Both the position numbers and the translations under genes were made by a program. A stretch of DNA of 8,630 bases from Ktedonobacteraceae bacterium (GTDB lineage: Bacteria > Chloroflexota > Ktedonobacteria > Ktedonobacterales > Ktedonobacteraceae): assembly GCA_014896635.1 (NCBI GenBank), contig JADBKA010000199.1, positions 1 to 8,630 on the forward strand. The letters are read 5' to 3'. The notes beneath the pieces were generated by a model, which searched no databases, was not told the origin of the DNA, and saw only the letters and a program-made list of their open reading frames with translations. Shown here piece by piece: positions 1 through 6,094 of this stretch (its first letter is position 1; every line of letters begins with the position of its first letter).

Positions 1-46
1 GGGGACACCCCATGCCCCGCCAGGGGCTGGCGCCCCTGGACCCCGC
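1..46 (+). repeat. GC-rich extragenic palindromic repeat, copy R1 (left-truncated by window edge)
   Basis: The copy begins GGGGACACCCC and contains a perfect 8-bp stem (CCAGGGGC at 20-27, GCCCCTGG at 32-39) with a TGGC loop, followed by ACCCCGC. It shares the head-plus-hairpin layout of the copies at 8469-8525, 8562-8611 and, on the other strand, 4931-5059. The stem sequence differs from copy to copy while pairing is kept, which points to selection on structure or to spread as a structured element. No open frame crosses it convincingly. Confidence 0.8.
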
Positions 47-67
47 TTCTCATTCTTCTTCATTTCG

Positions 68-169
68 AGGGATGGGCGCACTGAGATTGAGCAAGCATTT
101 GCGGCTGCTGACATAGAAAAACGACTGCGCTTTTTGCCACCGGGCCAACCAGTTTCCCTGGATGCATAA
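68..169 (+). pseudogene. possible C-terminal coding scrap
   Basis: One forward frame reads RDGRTEIEQAFAAADIEKRL, then RFLPPGQPVSLDA, and stops at TAA 167-169. The composition is protein-like and amphipathic, with no start codon or Shine-Dalgarno upstream, and it begins just downstream of repeat R1. It may be the last 30 or so codons of a gene interrupted by the repeat, or a chance open frame. I do not recognise a family. The gap 170-241 downstream shows nothing else I can support. Confidence 0.2.
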
Positions 170-239
170 TGGGTGACATTTTTTGAAAGCAGAGGGGTGC
201 ATGGTTTCTCCCAGACCTGCTCACTTTTTGCGCCGGGCA

Positions 240-248
240 TGATATACT
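240..248 (+). promoter_or_regulatory. extended -10 promoter of scpB
   Basis: TGATATACT fits the extended -10 form TGnTATAAT with one mismatch. No convincing -35 hexamer lies 16-18 bases upstream. Transcription would start near 255, only about 3 bases before the ATG at 258, so the mRNA would be leaderless or nearly so. This agrees with the absence of a Shine-Dalgarno sequence before that ATG. Confidence 0.5.
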
Positions 249-257
249 GGCGTCACT

Positions 258-893
258 ATGCAGTATGATGGAGAAATCCCGGACACACAGGCACAGTATC
301 CCCAGGCCGAGGACAGGCGACTGGCGGCGGCCATTGAAAGTCTGCTGTTCGTCTCCGGGCGGCCACTGGAACGGGCCGAACTGCGCAAGCTGCTCGATAT
401 TGACGATACCCGGCTGATCGGCGCGCTGCGGGCGCTGGAACTGGCGTTGTCAAGCCAGGAGCGCGGTATCCGGCTCCAGCGTCTCGGCGAGCAGGTGCAA
501 CTGGTAACGGCGCCGGAGAACGCGCGCTACGTTGCTGCGTTGCTCGGTTTGCCGATGACGGCCAGATTGACGTCGGCAGCTCTGGAAACGCTGGCCGTCA
601 TCGCCTACCGCCAGCCGGTGACGCGCAGCCAGATCGAGGCCATTCGCGGCGTGAATAGCGACCGCGCCCTGGCAAGCTTGATCCAGTACGGCCTGGTAGC
701 CGAGGTAGGTCGCGCACAGACCGTTGGCCGTCCTGCTCTTTTTGCCACCACCGCCGAATTTTTGCAGCAGTTTGGCCTGACTTCACTGGATGAGTTGCCC
801 GGCATTGCTTCAGGTGAAGAGCAACAGGACACTGTCCAATTGCAACAGCAAACTCCATCGCAGCCAGCACAAAGAAACGGGGAAGCAGAATAA
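258..893 (+). CDS. scpB: segregation and condensation protein B (ScpB)
   Basis: ScpB is the winged-helix (kite) subunit that, with the kleisin ScpA, joins SMC to form the bacterial condensin that compacts and separates newly replicated chromosomes. The 211-residue product has the two expected winged-helix halves, roughly residues 20-95 and 104-180. The second half carries the family signature: SAALETLAVIAYRQPVTRSQ (106-125), then IEAIRGVNSDRAL, and later TVGRPALFATTAEFLQQFGL. The Gln-rich tail after residue 185 is probably disordered. The start at 258 is chosen because it is the first ATG in frame and lies 10 bases after an extended -10 box; no Shine-Dalgarno is visible, so a leaderless start is inferred. 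The stop overlaps the ATG of the endonuclease IV gene. scpA, the usual neighbour, is not in the 257 bases upstream. Confidence 0.93.
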   Translation: MQYDGEIPDTQAQYPQAEDRRLAAAIESLLFVSGRPLERAELRKLLDIDDTRLIGALRALELALSSQERGIRLQRLGEQVQLVTAPENARYVAALLGLPMTARLTSAALETLAVIAYRQPVTRSQIEAIRGVNSDRALASLIQYGLVAEVGRAQTVGRPALFATTAEFLQQFGLTSLDELPGIASGEEQQDTVQLQQQTPSQPAQRNGEAE

Positions 894-1759
894 TGCGTAT
901 TGGCCGCCACATGCCCACACACTCAAAACTGGTCAGAGCCGCCGAAATCGCGCGGCAGATTGGCTGCGAGACAATCCAGATCTTCGCCAGCAACCCTACC
1001 GGCTGGCAGCCCCCGAACGGCGATCCCGCCGCGTGCAGTGCGTTTGCGCAGGCAGCGCGTGCCTGTAATCTCGATCCAGTTGTGTTGCACGCTCCCTACC
1101 TGATCAATCTGGCAGCCCCGGATGAACTGATCCAGGAAAAGTCGATTGCGCTGCTCACCTGGACGTTGCAGCGTGGTGGACTGCTGGGAGCGCGCTACGT
1201 CGTCTTTCACACTGGCAGCCACAGGGGCATAGGTGAGGCCGCCGGTATTGCCAGGGTGGCACAGGCTATCGAGCGCGTGTTAGAGGAAGCGCCGCCAGAC
1301 GTAATGCTGCTGTTGGAAAACGATGTCGGGGCCGGGCATTCGCTCGGCTATCGCTTCGAGAACCTGGCGGCAATCCTCTCTCTGCTGCCGGCGCACCAGT
1401 CACGCCTGGGCGTCTGTCTGGATACAGCCCATCTCTGGGGCGCGGGCTACGATATTTCCACCGCCAGCTCTACTGGAGAGGTGCTTGATCACTTTGAGCG
1501 AGTGCTGGGCAGCGAGCGGCTCAAGGTGCTGCACCTGAACGAGACGGAGAAAGCTCTGGGTAGCCACCGTGATGTGCATGCACGACTTGGTGAAGGAGTG
1601 ATCAGTGAAGAAGGGCTACGTGCGCTGTTGACCGATGCGCGCCTGAAGCAGGTGGCTGTGCTGATGGAGACGCCTATCCGTACCGATGAGAACGGGAAGG
1701 AGGACTGGGAACACGATACGCTCCAGGTTGCAAAGGCGAAGAAGCTGGCAGGACGCTGA
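893..1759 (+). CDS. nfo: deoxyribonuclease IV (AP endonuclease, Nfo family)
   Basis: Endonuclease IV cuts the DNA backbone 5' of abasic sites and trims blocked 3' ends in base-excision repair, using three zinc ions in a TIM barrel. All nine metal ligands known from the E. coli enzyme can be placed: H66 (VLHAPY), H106 (VVFHTGSH), E142 (LLLEND), D177 and H180 (CLDTAHLWGAGYD), H214 (VLHLNET), D227 and H229 (HRDVHARLGEG) and E259 (LMETP). The length, 288 residues, is typical. The N-terminus MRIGRHMPTH is complete, which supports this start. The ATG overlaps the scpB stop (TAATG), so translation is probably coupled and the two genes share the promoter near 240. The gene appears intact and functional. 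Confidence 0.96.
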   Translation: MRIGRHMPTHSKLVRAAEIARQIGCETIQIFASNPTGWQPPNGDPAACSAFAQAARACNLDPVVLHAPYLINLAAPDELIQEKSIALLTWTLQRGGLLGARYVVFHTGSHRGIGEAAGIARVAQAIERVLEEAPPDVMLLLENDVGAGHSLGYRFENLAAILSLLPAHQSRLGVCLDTAHLWGAGYDISTASSTGEVLDHFERVLGSERLKVLHLNETEKALGSHRDVHARLGEGVISEEGLRALLTDARLKQVAVLMETPIRTDENGKEDWEHDTLQVAKAKKLAGR

Positions 1760-1785
1760 TCAGGGGAATCTGGGGCTAGTAAGTT

Positions 1786-1810
1786 TTTCCAGGATGATGA
1801 CTGGAAATTT
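1786..1810 (+). terminator. weak hairpin after nfo, possible terminator
   Basis: TTTCCAG (1786-1792) pairs with CTGGAAA (1801-1807) around an 8-base loop and is followed only by TTT. The stem is short and AT-containing and the U-run is poor, so termination here is doubtful. It is nevertheless the only stem I see between nfo and the next promoter. Confidence 0.25.
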
Positions 1811-1868
1811 ACACAAGTTGCCGAAAAACCAAAGCTCGGACCTCCCACTATTCCTGCCGCTTTCTATC

Positions 1869-1877
1869 TGGTACAAT
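1869..1877 (+). promoter_or_regulatory. extended -10 promoter of the MFS gene
   Basis: TGGTACAAT is an extended -10 box (TGn plus TACAAT) with no good -35. Transcription would begin near 1884, giving a leader of about 27 bases. The purine-rich stretch GGCAGGGAAG (1898-1907), just before GTG 1911, could serve as ribosome-binding site. Confidence 0.45.
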
Positions 1878-1910
1878 TGCTGTATGTAACGAGAAAGGCA
1901 GGGAAGTATT

Positions 1911-3434
1911 GTGGCGACACTGGAGCAGCAGCATGCGGAGCCGATTCCGCCACATCGTGGCGGCGCGGACCTGCCCGGACTTGGCTGGCCACAAATCCTT
2001 GCTATCAGCATTTTCTGGTTTGCGCTCAACTTTCACTGGGCGGCTCTCGGTATCATCATCCTGCCAAGCCAGGTGCTCAAGCTGGTCGGCGACCTGGAGA
2101 AGGGGACCGCGCTGGCTTTCGTCCTGGTGCCGGGCGCTTTTGTTGCGCTCTTTTCCAATCCGCTCTTCGGCTGGCTGAGCGACCGTACCGGCGGTAGACT
2201 GGCGCCCTGGGGCAGGCGGCGTCCATATATCCTGCTGGGTTCACTGGTAAACGCCGCAGTTCTGGCCTGGATGGCCCTGGCGCCCGACATTCCCACGCTC
2301 ACAGTTGCTTATATCCTGGTCCAGCTAGCGAGCAATGCCGCGCAAGCGCCGTTCCATGCCTTACTTCCTGATATTGTGCCGTCTGAGCAGCGCGGTCTGG
2401 TCTCCGGCGTGATGGGGCTGTTGCAGATCTCCGGTACCATCGGTGGTGTGATCATCTCCGGTCTGTTCATCGACGCTCGCAGGCCGCTACCCGCCTACCA
2501 GCAGGGTCTATGGCTGGCATACGGCATCATCATCGGCATCCTGCTCATTCTCATGCTTGTCACGATCATCGCTGTGCGGGAGCGCGCCGCGCAAAAAGAT
2601 GTGGCAGAAATGGCAGAGCAGCCTGCTGGAGTCGGAGCGCGGCACAGAGGACGCCTGCCCAGGATCTCGCGCCCGGTTATATTGACGATCACCGGCACGC
2701 TGCTGGCGACCGGCGTGGCCTGGGGTCTGATGGCGTTGTGGAATGCCTGGCGCCTGGCCGGAGTGCAGATTGGCGGCGATGTCCAGCAGGTAGTGCTGGA
2801 ACTGATCGTGGCGGTAGGGCTGCTGCGCCTGTTCGACTTCAATCCCCGGCGCGATCCCGATTTCGCCTGGGTACTGCTCACGCGCCTGGTGATGATGCTC
2901 GGCATCTATACCATCCAGACATTCCTGCAATACTATATGCGCGACGCAGTGGGCGCTGCCCATCCAGAGCAGGAAACAACAAACTTCGTGATTCTGGTCT
3001 CACTAACCAGCCTGCTGAGCGCATTTGCTGCGGGCTGGCTTTCTGACCGCTTCGGGCGCAAGCGCATGGTCTATCTCTCCGGTGCATTGATGGGACTCGT
3101 CGGCCTGATCTTCGTCGTCACACACTCGCTTCCCATCGTGATTGCAGCCGGGGCGCTCTTCGGTATCGGCTACGGCGCTTACCAGAGCGTTGACTGGGCG
3201 CTGGTGGCCGATGTGCTGCCATCACGCGACAACTATGCCCGCGATATGGGCGTCTGGAACATCTCGCTCTCCGTGCCGCAGGTTGTCGCGCCGGTTCTCG
3301 GTGGCCCGCTCATCGACGTCTTCACGCGCGCTGGCAATCCCGTGTTCGGCTATCAGTTGCTCTTCATCATGGCGATTGCCTATTGCGTCATTGGCACATT
3401 CACTGTGCGCTATATCAAAGGGGTAAAAGAATAG
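1911..3434 (+). CDS. major facilitator superfamily transporter, SLC45/sugar-proton symporter-like
   Basis: This is a polytopic membrane carrier of 507 residues starting at GTG. Each half carries an MFS motif A: GWLSDRTGG at 87-95, followed by GRRRP (101-105), and GWLSDRFGRKR at 375-385. The RRRP after motif A and the segment WVLLTRLVMMLGIYTIQTFL (320-339) resemble SLC45-type and glycoside-type symporters, so a sugar is a plausible but unproven substrate. Between the halves lie two extra hydrophobic segments, about 255-279 and 293-307, suggesting 14 rather than 12 membrane helices. A charged loop (222-254) separates helix 6 from them. The GTG is preferred because an extended -10 lies 34 bases upstream and the frame begins with a short hydrophilic cytoplasmic tail. 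The next gene starts 4 bases after the stop. Confidence 0.88.
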   Translation: MATLEQQHAEPIPPHRGGADLPGLGWPQILAISIFWFALNFHWAALGIIILPSQVLKLVGDLEKGTALAFVLVPGAFVALFSNPLFGWLSDRTGGRLAPWGRRRPYILLGSLVNAAVLAWMALAPDIPTLTVAYILVQLASNAAQAPFHALLPDIVPSEQRGLVSGVMGLLQISGTIGGVIISGLFIDARRPLPAYQQGLWLAYGIIIGILLILMLVTIIAVRERAAQKDVAEMAEQPAGVGARHRGRLPRISRPVILTITGTLLATGVAWGLMALWNAWRLAGVQIGGDVQQVVLELIVAVGLLRLFDFNPRRDPDFAWVLLTRLVMMLGIYTIQTFLQYYMRDAVGAAHPEQETTNFVILVSLTSLLSAFAAGWLSDRFGRKRMVYLSGALMGLVGLIFVVTHSLPIVIAAGALFGIGYGAYQSVDWALVADVLPSRDNYARDMGVWNISLSVPQVVAPVLGGPLIDVFTRAGNPVFGYQLLFIMAIAYCVIGTFTVRYIKGVKE

Positions 3435-3438
3435 CTCC

Positions 3439-4014
3439 ATGCTTGCATATATTTTCTGGCACTGGCCTGCGCAACAAACCGATATCACGATCTATCAGCA
3501 GCGCCTGCTCGACTTTCATCGGGTCCTGGCCGCTCACAGGTCAGTAGGCTTTGAGTATTCGCGTGTGCTGGCAATGCAGCAGGCTCCCTGGCTCGAAAGA
3601 AGCGCCATTACCTACGAGGACTGGTACATCGTCGAAAACTCAGCCGCGCTAGATCCGCTGGATGAGAGGGCGGTGAGTGGTCCTTGCCTGGAGCCGCATA
3701 ATCAGATTGCGCGCCTGACAGAAAACGGCACCGGTGGTCTCTACCGCCTGCGTTCCGGCGCTGTTCGTCCGCCAGTTGTCAGATTCGCTTATCGTTTTGC
3801 AAAGCCCGCTGGTATGGCCTACACGACGCTCTATGATCTCTTGCAGCCGTTTGCGCAGCAGGATAACGGCGCGCTCTGGCAGCGCCAGTTGACGCTCGGA
3901 CCGGCGCCTGAGTTCTGCCTGCATGGAGCGGCAGAGATCGAACTGCCACCGGTGCTGCAAGCTCTGGAAGTCCCCGTCACCCAGCTCTGGCTGAGCGAGA
4001 GCCAGGAGAGTTAG
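3439..4014 (+). CDS. conserved-looking hypothetical protein, possible duplicated alpha/beta barrel
   Basis: I do not recognise a named family. The 191-residue product is soluble, with no signal peptide or membrane helix. Both halves show an alternating strand and helix pattern: LAYIFWHWP followed by a helix YQQRLLDFHRVLAAH (residues 2-33), then strands around YSRVLAM and YEDWYIVE; the second half has VVRFAYRFAKP, the helix YTTLYDLLQPF and strand LWQRQLTLG. This is consistent with two ferredoxin-like units, as in dimeric alpha/beta barrel proteins, but that is inference. The ATG lies 4 bases after the MFS stop with no clear Shine-Dalgarno close by, so translation probably depends on coupling to the transporter gene. 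Its stop codon (4012-4014) overlaps the stop of the converging xdhC-like gene. Confidence 0.75.
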   Translation: MLAYIFWHWPAQQTDITIYQQRLLDFHRVLAAHRSVGFEYSRVLAMQQAPWLERSAITYEDWYIVENSAALDPLDERAVSGPCLEPHNQIARLTENGTGGLYRLRSGAVRPPVVRFAYRFAKPAGMAYTTLYDLLQPFAQQDNGALWQRQLTLGPAPEFCLHGAAEIELPPVLQALEVPVTQLWLSESQES

Positions 4015-4850
4015 ACGGGAGCTGCTTCCTCTTCCAGCAGAGAGTGCAGCGTGTTCAGTGGCGCGCCAGTGCCTTTGCGGCGTAGCATCAGCATTTCGGC
4101 GGCAATGGAGAGCGCGATCTCGTCGGGTGTCTCCGCACCCAGGTCCAGACCTATCGGCGCGTGGACGCGGGCCAGGCGTTCGCGCTCCACACCTTCTTTG
4201 AGCAGATCCTTGAAGATATGCCGGACCTTGCTCGGACTGCCGATCATGCCAATATAGGCAGCTCTGGTCGCCAGTGCGGCCCGAAGAGCCTCTTTGTCGA
4301 GATGATGGCCACGTGTCACAATCACGATCCAGCTCGCTTCGTCAGGCTCCAGCTCACGAATTGTTGTGGGAATATCGCCGAAAGTAAGCTGCACATTGTT
4401 GCCGAAGAGCTGCGGATCAGCCAGGTCGCGCCGGTCATCGACGACAACGATGTGATAATCGAGCGGACCCGCCAGTTTTGCCAGCGCCTGAGCCACGTAG
4501 CCAGCCCCGGCGATGATCAGGCGCGGCTCAGGGCGTAGTACCTCAAAGAACACCTCTAAGGTTGCGCCACAGCTTCCTACTGCCTCACCCTGGTCAGCAT
4601 CCAGGTGGATATGGGTCATAAAAGATTGCCCTTCGCGCAATGCGCGCTGCGCTTCCTGGATCGTCTTCTGATCAGTCACCGGCCCGGCAAAGCTCCCGCT
4701 GGCAGTGCCATCTGCGCGAATCAGCATTTTGCTTCCGATACCGCAGGGCGCGGCGCCAATTGTTTTGACAACGGTCGCTACTGCGACGCGCTCTCCCTGT
4801 CGCAGAGCAGCCTGGATCTCGTTGTAGATGCTCGTTGTGCTCATACGCAT
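4011..4850 (-). CDS. XdhC/CoxI family molybdoenzyme maturation protein
   Basis: XdhC/CoxI proteins bind molybdenum cofactor, help its sulfuration, and insert it into xanthine dehydrogenase or CO dehydrogenase-type enzymes. The N-terminal domain (about 10-105) has VATVVKTIGAAP, KMLIRADGTASGSFAGPV and GSCGATLEV. The C-terminal domain (about 110-255) is a Rossmann fold with IIAGAGYVAQALAKLAG and VVDDR, plus the family blocks YIGMIGSPSKVRHIF and RVHAPIGLDLGAETPDEIAL. Where XdhC proteins usually have GSIGGGC-V/L-E, this one reads GSFAGPVTD, losing a Cys. AGAGGG lies 2 bases before ATG 4850 but 8 bases before the second in-frame ATG at 4844, so 4844 is probably the true start. No molybdoenzyme subunit gene is nearby, so its client must be elsewhere. 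Confidence 0.9.
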   Translation of the reverse strand: MRMSTTSIYNEIQAALRQGERVAVATVVKTIGAAPCGIGSKMLIRADGTASGSFAGPVTDQKTIQEAQRALREGQSFMTHIHLDADQGEAVGSCGATLEVFFEVLRPEPRLIIAGAGYVAQALAKLAGPLDYHIVVVDDRRDLADPQLFGNNVQLTFGDIPTTIRELEPDEASWIVIVTRGHHLDKEALRAALATRAAYIGMIGSPSKVRHIFKDLLKEGVERERLARVHAPIGLDLGAETPDEIALSIAAEMLMLRRKGTGAPLNTLHSLLEEEAAPV

Positions 4851-4908
4851 CGCCCTCTGTTTGCCTCTTTCTGACTATTCGTCCGTTGAATAATCAACGT
4901 ATTACTAA

Positions 4909-4917
4909 ATTATAGCA
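4909..4917 (-). promoter_or_regulatory. extended -10 promoter of the xdhC-like gene
   Basis: On the minus strand TGCTATAAT is a perfect extended -10 box. The expected -35 position (4932-4937) reads CCCCGG and falls inside a palindromic repeat, so there is no usable -35. Transcription would start near 4902, giving a leader of about 58 bases to the ATG at 4844. Confidence 0.6.
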
Positions 4918-4930
4918 TGCCGAAAGAGAA

Positions 4931-4986
4931 ACCGGGGAGATCCCGGAAGGCTTTCTCCTCCTGGCGAGGGGATCGGGGTGTCCTCC
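4931..4986 (-). repeat. extragenic palindromic repeat, copy R2a (degenerate, inverted)
   Basis: Read on the minus strand it begins GGAGGACACCCCGATCCCC and continues through GCCAGGAGG, AGAAAG and CCTTCCGG, an imperfect hairpin with one mismatch and one G-T pair. The order head, CCGCCAGG stem and ACCCC-like tail matches the copies at 8469-8611, so it is a decayed member of the same family. Confidence 0.65.
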
Positions 4987-4991
4987 ATAGG

Positions 4992-5059
4992 TGTTAACTG
5001 AGCAGAAAGGGGGGGCCAGGGGGCTTTGCCCCCCTGGCGGGGTTCGGGTGTCCCCCGAA
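4992..5059 (-). repeat. extragenic palindromic repeat, copy R2b with conserved tail (inverted)
   Basis: On the minus strand this has the head TTCGGGGGACACCCGAA, a stem of CCAGGGGGGC and GCCCCCTGG with an AAA loop and one bulged base, then GCCCCCCC and the tail TTTCTGCTCAGTTAACA (5008-4992). The tail is an exact 17-base match to 8614-8630 on the plus strand. The whole 68-base unit is therefore an inverted copy of 8562-8630. Confidence 0.85.
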
Positions 5060-5138
5060 AAATCCTTTTTTCCCTGTTTTTCCCTTTTGAGAGAGAAGGA
5101 ATGCCCTCTTAAGTTAACGTGAATGGGGGTGTCCTCCG
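5060..5138 (-). repeat. spacer and partial repeat head (R2c) of the same array
   Basis: Minus-strand CGGAGGACACCCCC (5138-5125) is a third repeat head. It is followed by a spacer containing GTTAAC (5113-5118) and CTCTCAAAAGGG. The string CTCTCAAAAGG also occurs in the spacer between the two plus-strand copies at 8534-8544, so spacer sequence is partly conserved between arrays. No hairpin core follows this head. Together with R2a and R2b it fills most of the gene-free stretch 4851-5304. Confidence 0.55.
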
Positions 5139-5204
5139 AACATTCCCTTTTTCCTTCGGAATGCAAGAAGGGGGAGAGGGGAGGAATAAGGTGCTTGCCA
5201 TCTA

Positions 5205-5213
5205 TGTTATTAT
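5205..5213 (+). promoter_or_regulatory. extended -10 promoter of the RRM gene
   Basis: TGTTATTAT is an extended -10 box without a recognisable -35. Transcription would begin near 5220 and leave a leader of about 85 bases before the ATG at 5305, which contains the hairpin at 5244-5298. Confidence 0.4.
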
Positions 5214-5243
5214 AGGTGTATGGCATCGCACGAAATTGAATCG

Positions 5244-5298
5244 CTTCTGTGGGAAATGGTTTCTCCGAGCGTCAATGAGAAGAGGATGCCCACAGGAG
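5244..5298 (+). promoter_or_regulatory. 5' leader hairpin hiding the Shine-Dalgarno of the RRM gene
   Basis: CTTCTGTGGG (5244-5253) can pair over 10 bp, with a single G-U, with CCCACAGGAG (5289-5298). The 3' arm contains the ribosome-binding site AGGAG (5294-5298), 6 bases from the ATG. Inside, TTCTC (5261-5265) pairs with GAGAA (5277-5281) around an 11-base loop, making a two-tier stem. Such a fold would block translation until opened by temperature, a protein or another RNA. The pairing is read directly from the sequence; the regulatory role is inference. Confidence 0.5.
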
Positions 5299-5304
5299 TA
5301 AAAG

Positions 5305-5616
5305 ATGAGATTATACGTAGGCGGCCTCCCCTATCAGACAACCGAGCAGGATCTGCTGGATCTTTTTGAGCAGATAGGTGAGGTCACACAGGCCACAGTC
5401 ATTACTGATCGTGAGACAGGACGCAGCAAAGGATTTGGCTTCGTCGAAATGGGCAACGATCAGGAAGCGCGGTCTGCCATTGATCAACTGAACGGAACAC
5501 TTCTCGGCAATCGTACCATCACTGTCAATGAGGCACGCGAGCGCCCGGCAGGTGGCAGAGGATTCCAGGGAAGAGAGCGGCGGTCTCAGGGCGGCTACCG
5601 GGACAGGCGCTACTAA
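5305..5616 (+). CDS. RRM-domain RNA-binding protein, glycine/arginine-rich tail
   Basis: This is a 103-residue single-domain RNA-binding protein of the kind found in cyanobacteria and other bacteria, where several are induced by cold. The RRM spans residues 1-77, with RNP2 LYVGGL (3-8) and RNP1 KGFGFVEM (42-49), including the aromatic residues that stack on RNA bases. The tail (78-103: RERPAGGRGFQGRERRSQGG and YRDRRY) is Arg/Gly-rich and probably adds non-specific RNA affinity. The start is fixed by AGGAG 6 bases upstream and by the RRM beginning at residue 2. It is a single-gene unit with its own promoter and a strong terminator 40 bases downstream. The Shine-Dalgarno is buried in a leader hairpin, so control at translation is likely, possibly cold-linked or autogenous (inferred). 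Confidence 0.93.
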   Translation: MRLYVGGLPYQTTEQDLLDLFEQIGEVTQATVITDRETGRSKGFGFVEMGNDQEARSAIDQLNGTLLGNRTITVNEARERPAGGRGFQGRERRSQGGYRDRRY

Positions 5617-5650
5617 GCCCTACAACCAGAGCGCGCGAGTCGCTCAGAAC

Positions 5651-5689
5651 ACAAAGAAGGTTAGCCTGTTGCTGGCCTTCTTTTTTGTG
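5651..5689 (+). terminator. intrinsic terminator of the RRM gene
   Basis: AAAGAAGG (5653-5660) pairs with CCTTCTTT (5676-5683), with AGCC and GGC able to pair further inside, and the 3' arm runs into a T-tract (5681-5686). The complementary A-rich 5' arm also allows weak function on the opposite strand, where the decayed minus-strand gene ends at 5750. Confidence 0.8.
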
Positions 5690-5749
5690 CGTTTTATTCT
5701 TGCGCAAGTTGAGTGACACGATTATAGCGCCAGCATTTCTTGCTCTATT

Positions 5750-6094
5750 CTACTCTTCTATAAGCACAACATTCCAATTGCCATAACCACTTTTTCGACA
5801 TGCATCAGCTTGCAATACCGGCGTCTGACAGCGGTAGAAAGTTCCGCTTAGAGACTTTGCAGTCTGTACATTGCCGTTAAAGATGAAAAGGATACGCTCC
5901 TCTGTATCCATCACAGTAAACGTTATCTTCTCTGTAAAATCAATGCTGCCTTTAAAGGGTCCGCCAGTCTGCAAGCCAGAGAAGTTTCCGCTTATCTTCT
6001 CCTGATCCTGTCGGGCGACGATCAGGGACATGTCCGTCTGGGTGTTGGTACTGAGATCATTAATAATACCGTGATAGGACCCCTTTATATTTAT
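5750..6094 (-). pseudogene. 3' remnant: small beta-domain of a Ktedonobacter-type protein
   Basis: The minus-strand frame reads INIKGSYHGIINDLSTNTQT (6094 to about 6035) and then DMSLIV, ISGNFSGLQTGGPFKGSIDF, ITFTV, FIFNGNVQTAKSLSGTFYRC, and ends in GNWNVVLIEE. This matches, from memory, a lipocalin-like C-terminal module of Ktedonobacter proteins (pattern YxGTIxNTT, then GxFxGSGPFxGTV, then LSGxY), including some membrane kinases. The frame is open upstream only to a TGA near 6133, with no proper start, signal peptide or partner domain. The ATG at 6031 falls inside the first strands of the domain and would remove them. So this is most likely the 3' end of a longer gene, cut near 6085-6098. 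Confidence 0.6.

Noticed and set aside
2495..2963. Minus-strand open frames inside the MFS gene
   Set aside because: They are mirror frames of a GC-rich membrane protein gene with no recognisable domain or ribosome-binding site.
5141..5163. CATTCC/GGAATG hairpin as a terminator
   Set aside because: The stem is only 6 bp, it faces no gene end on either strand, and no T-tract follows the stem; probably part of the decayed repeat array.
5119..5301. 60-codon forward open frame before the RRM gene
   Set aside because: It crosses repeat R2c, the promoter and the leader hairpin, has biased nonsense composition and no Shine-Dalgarno.
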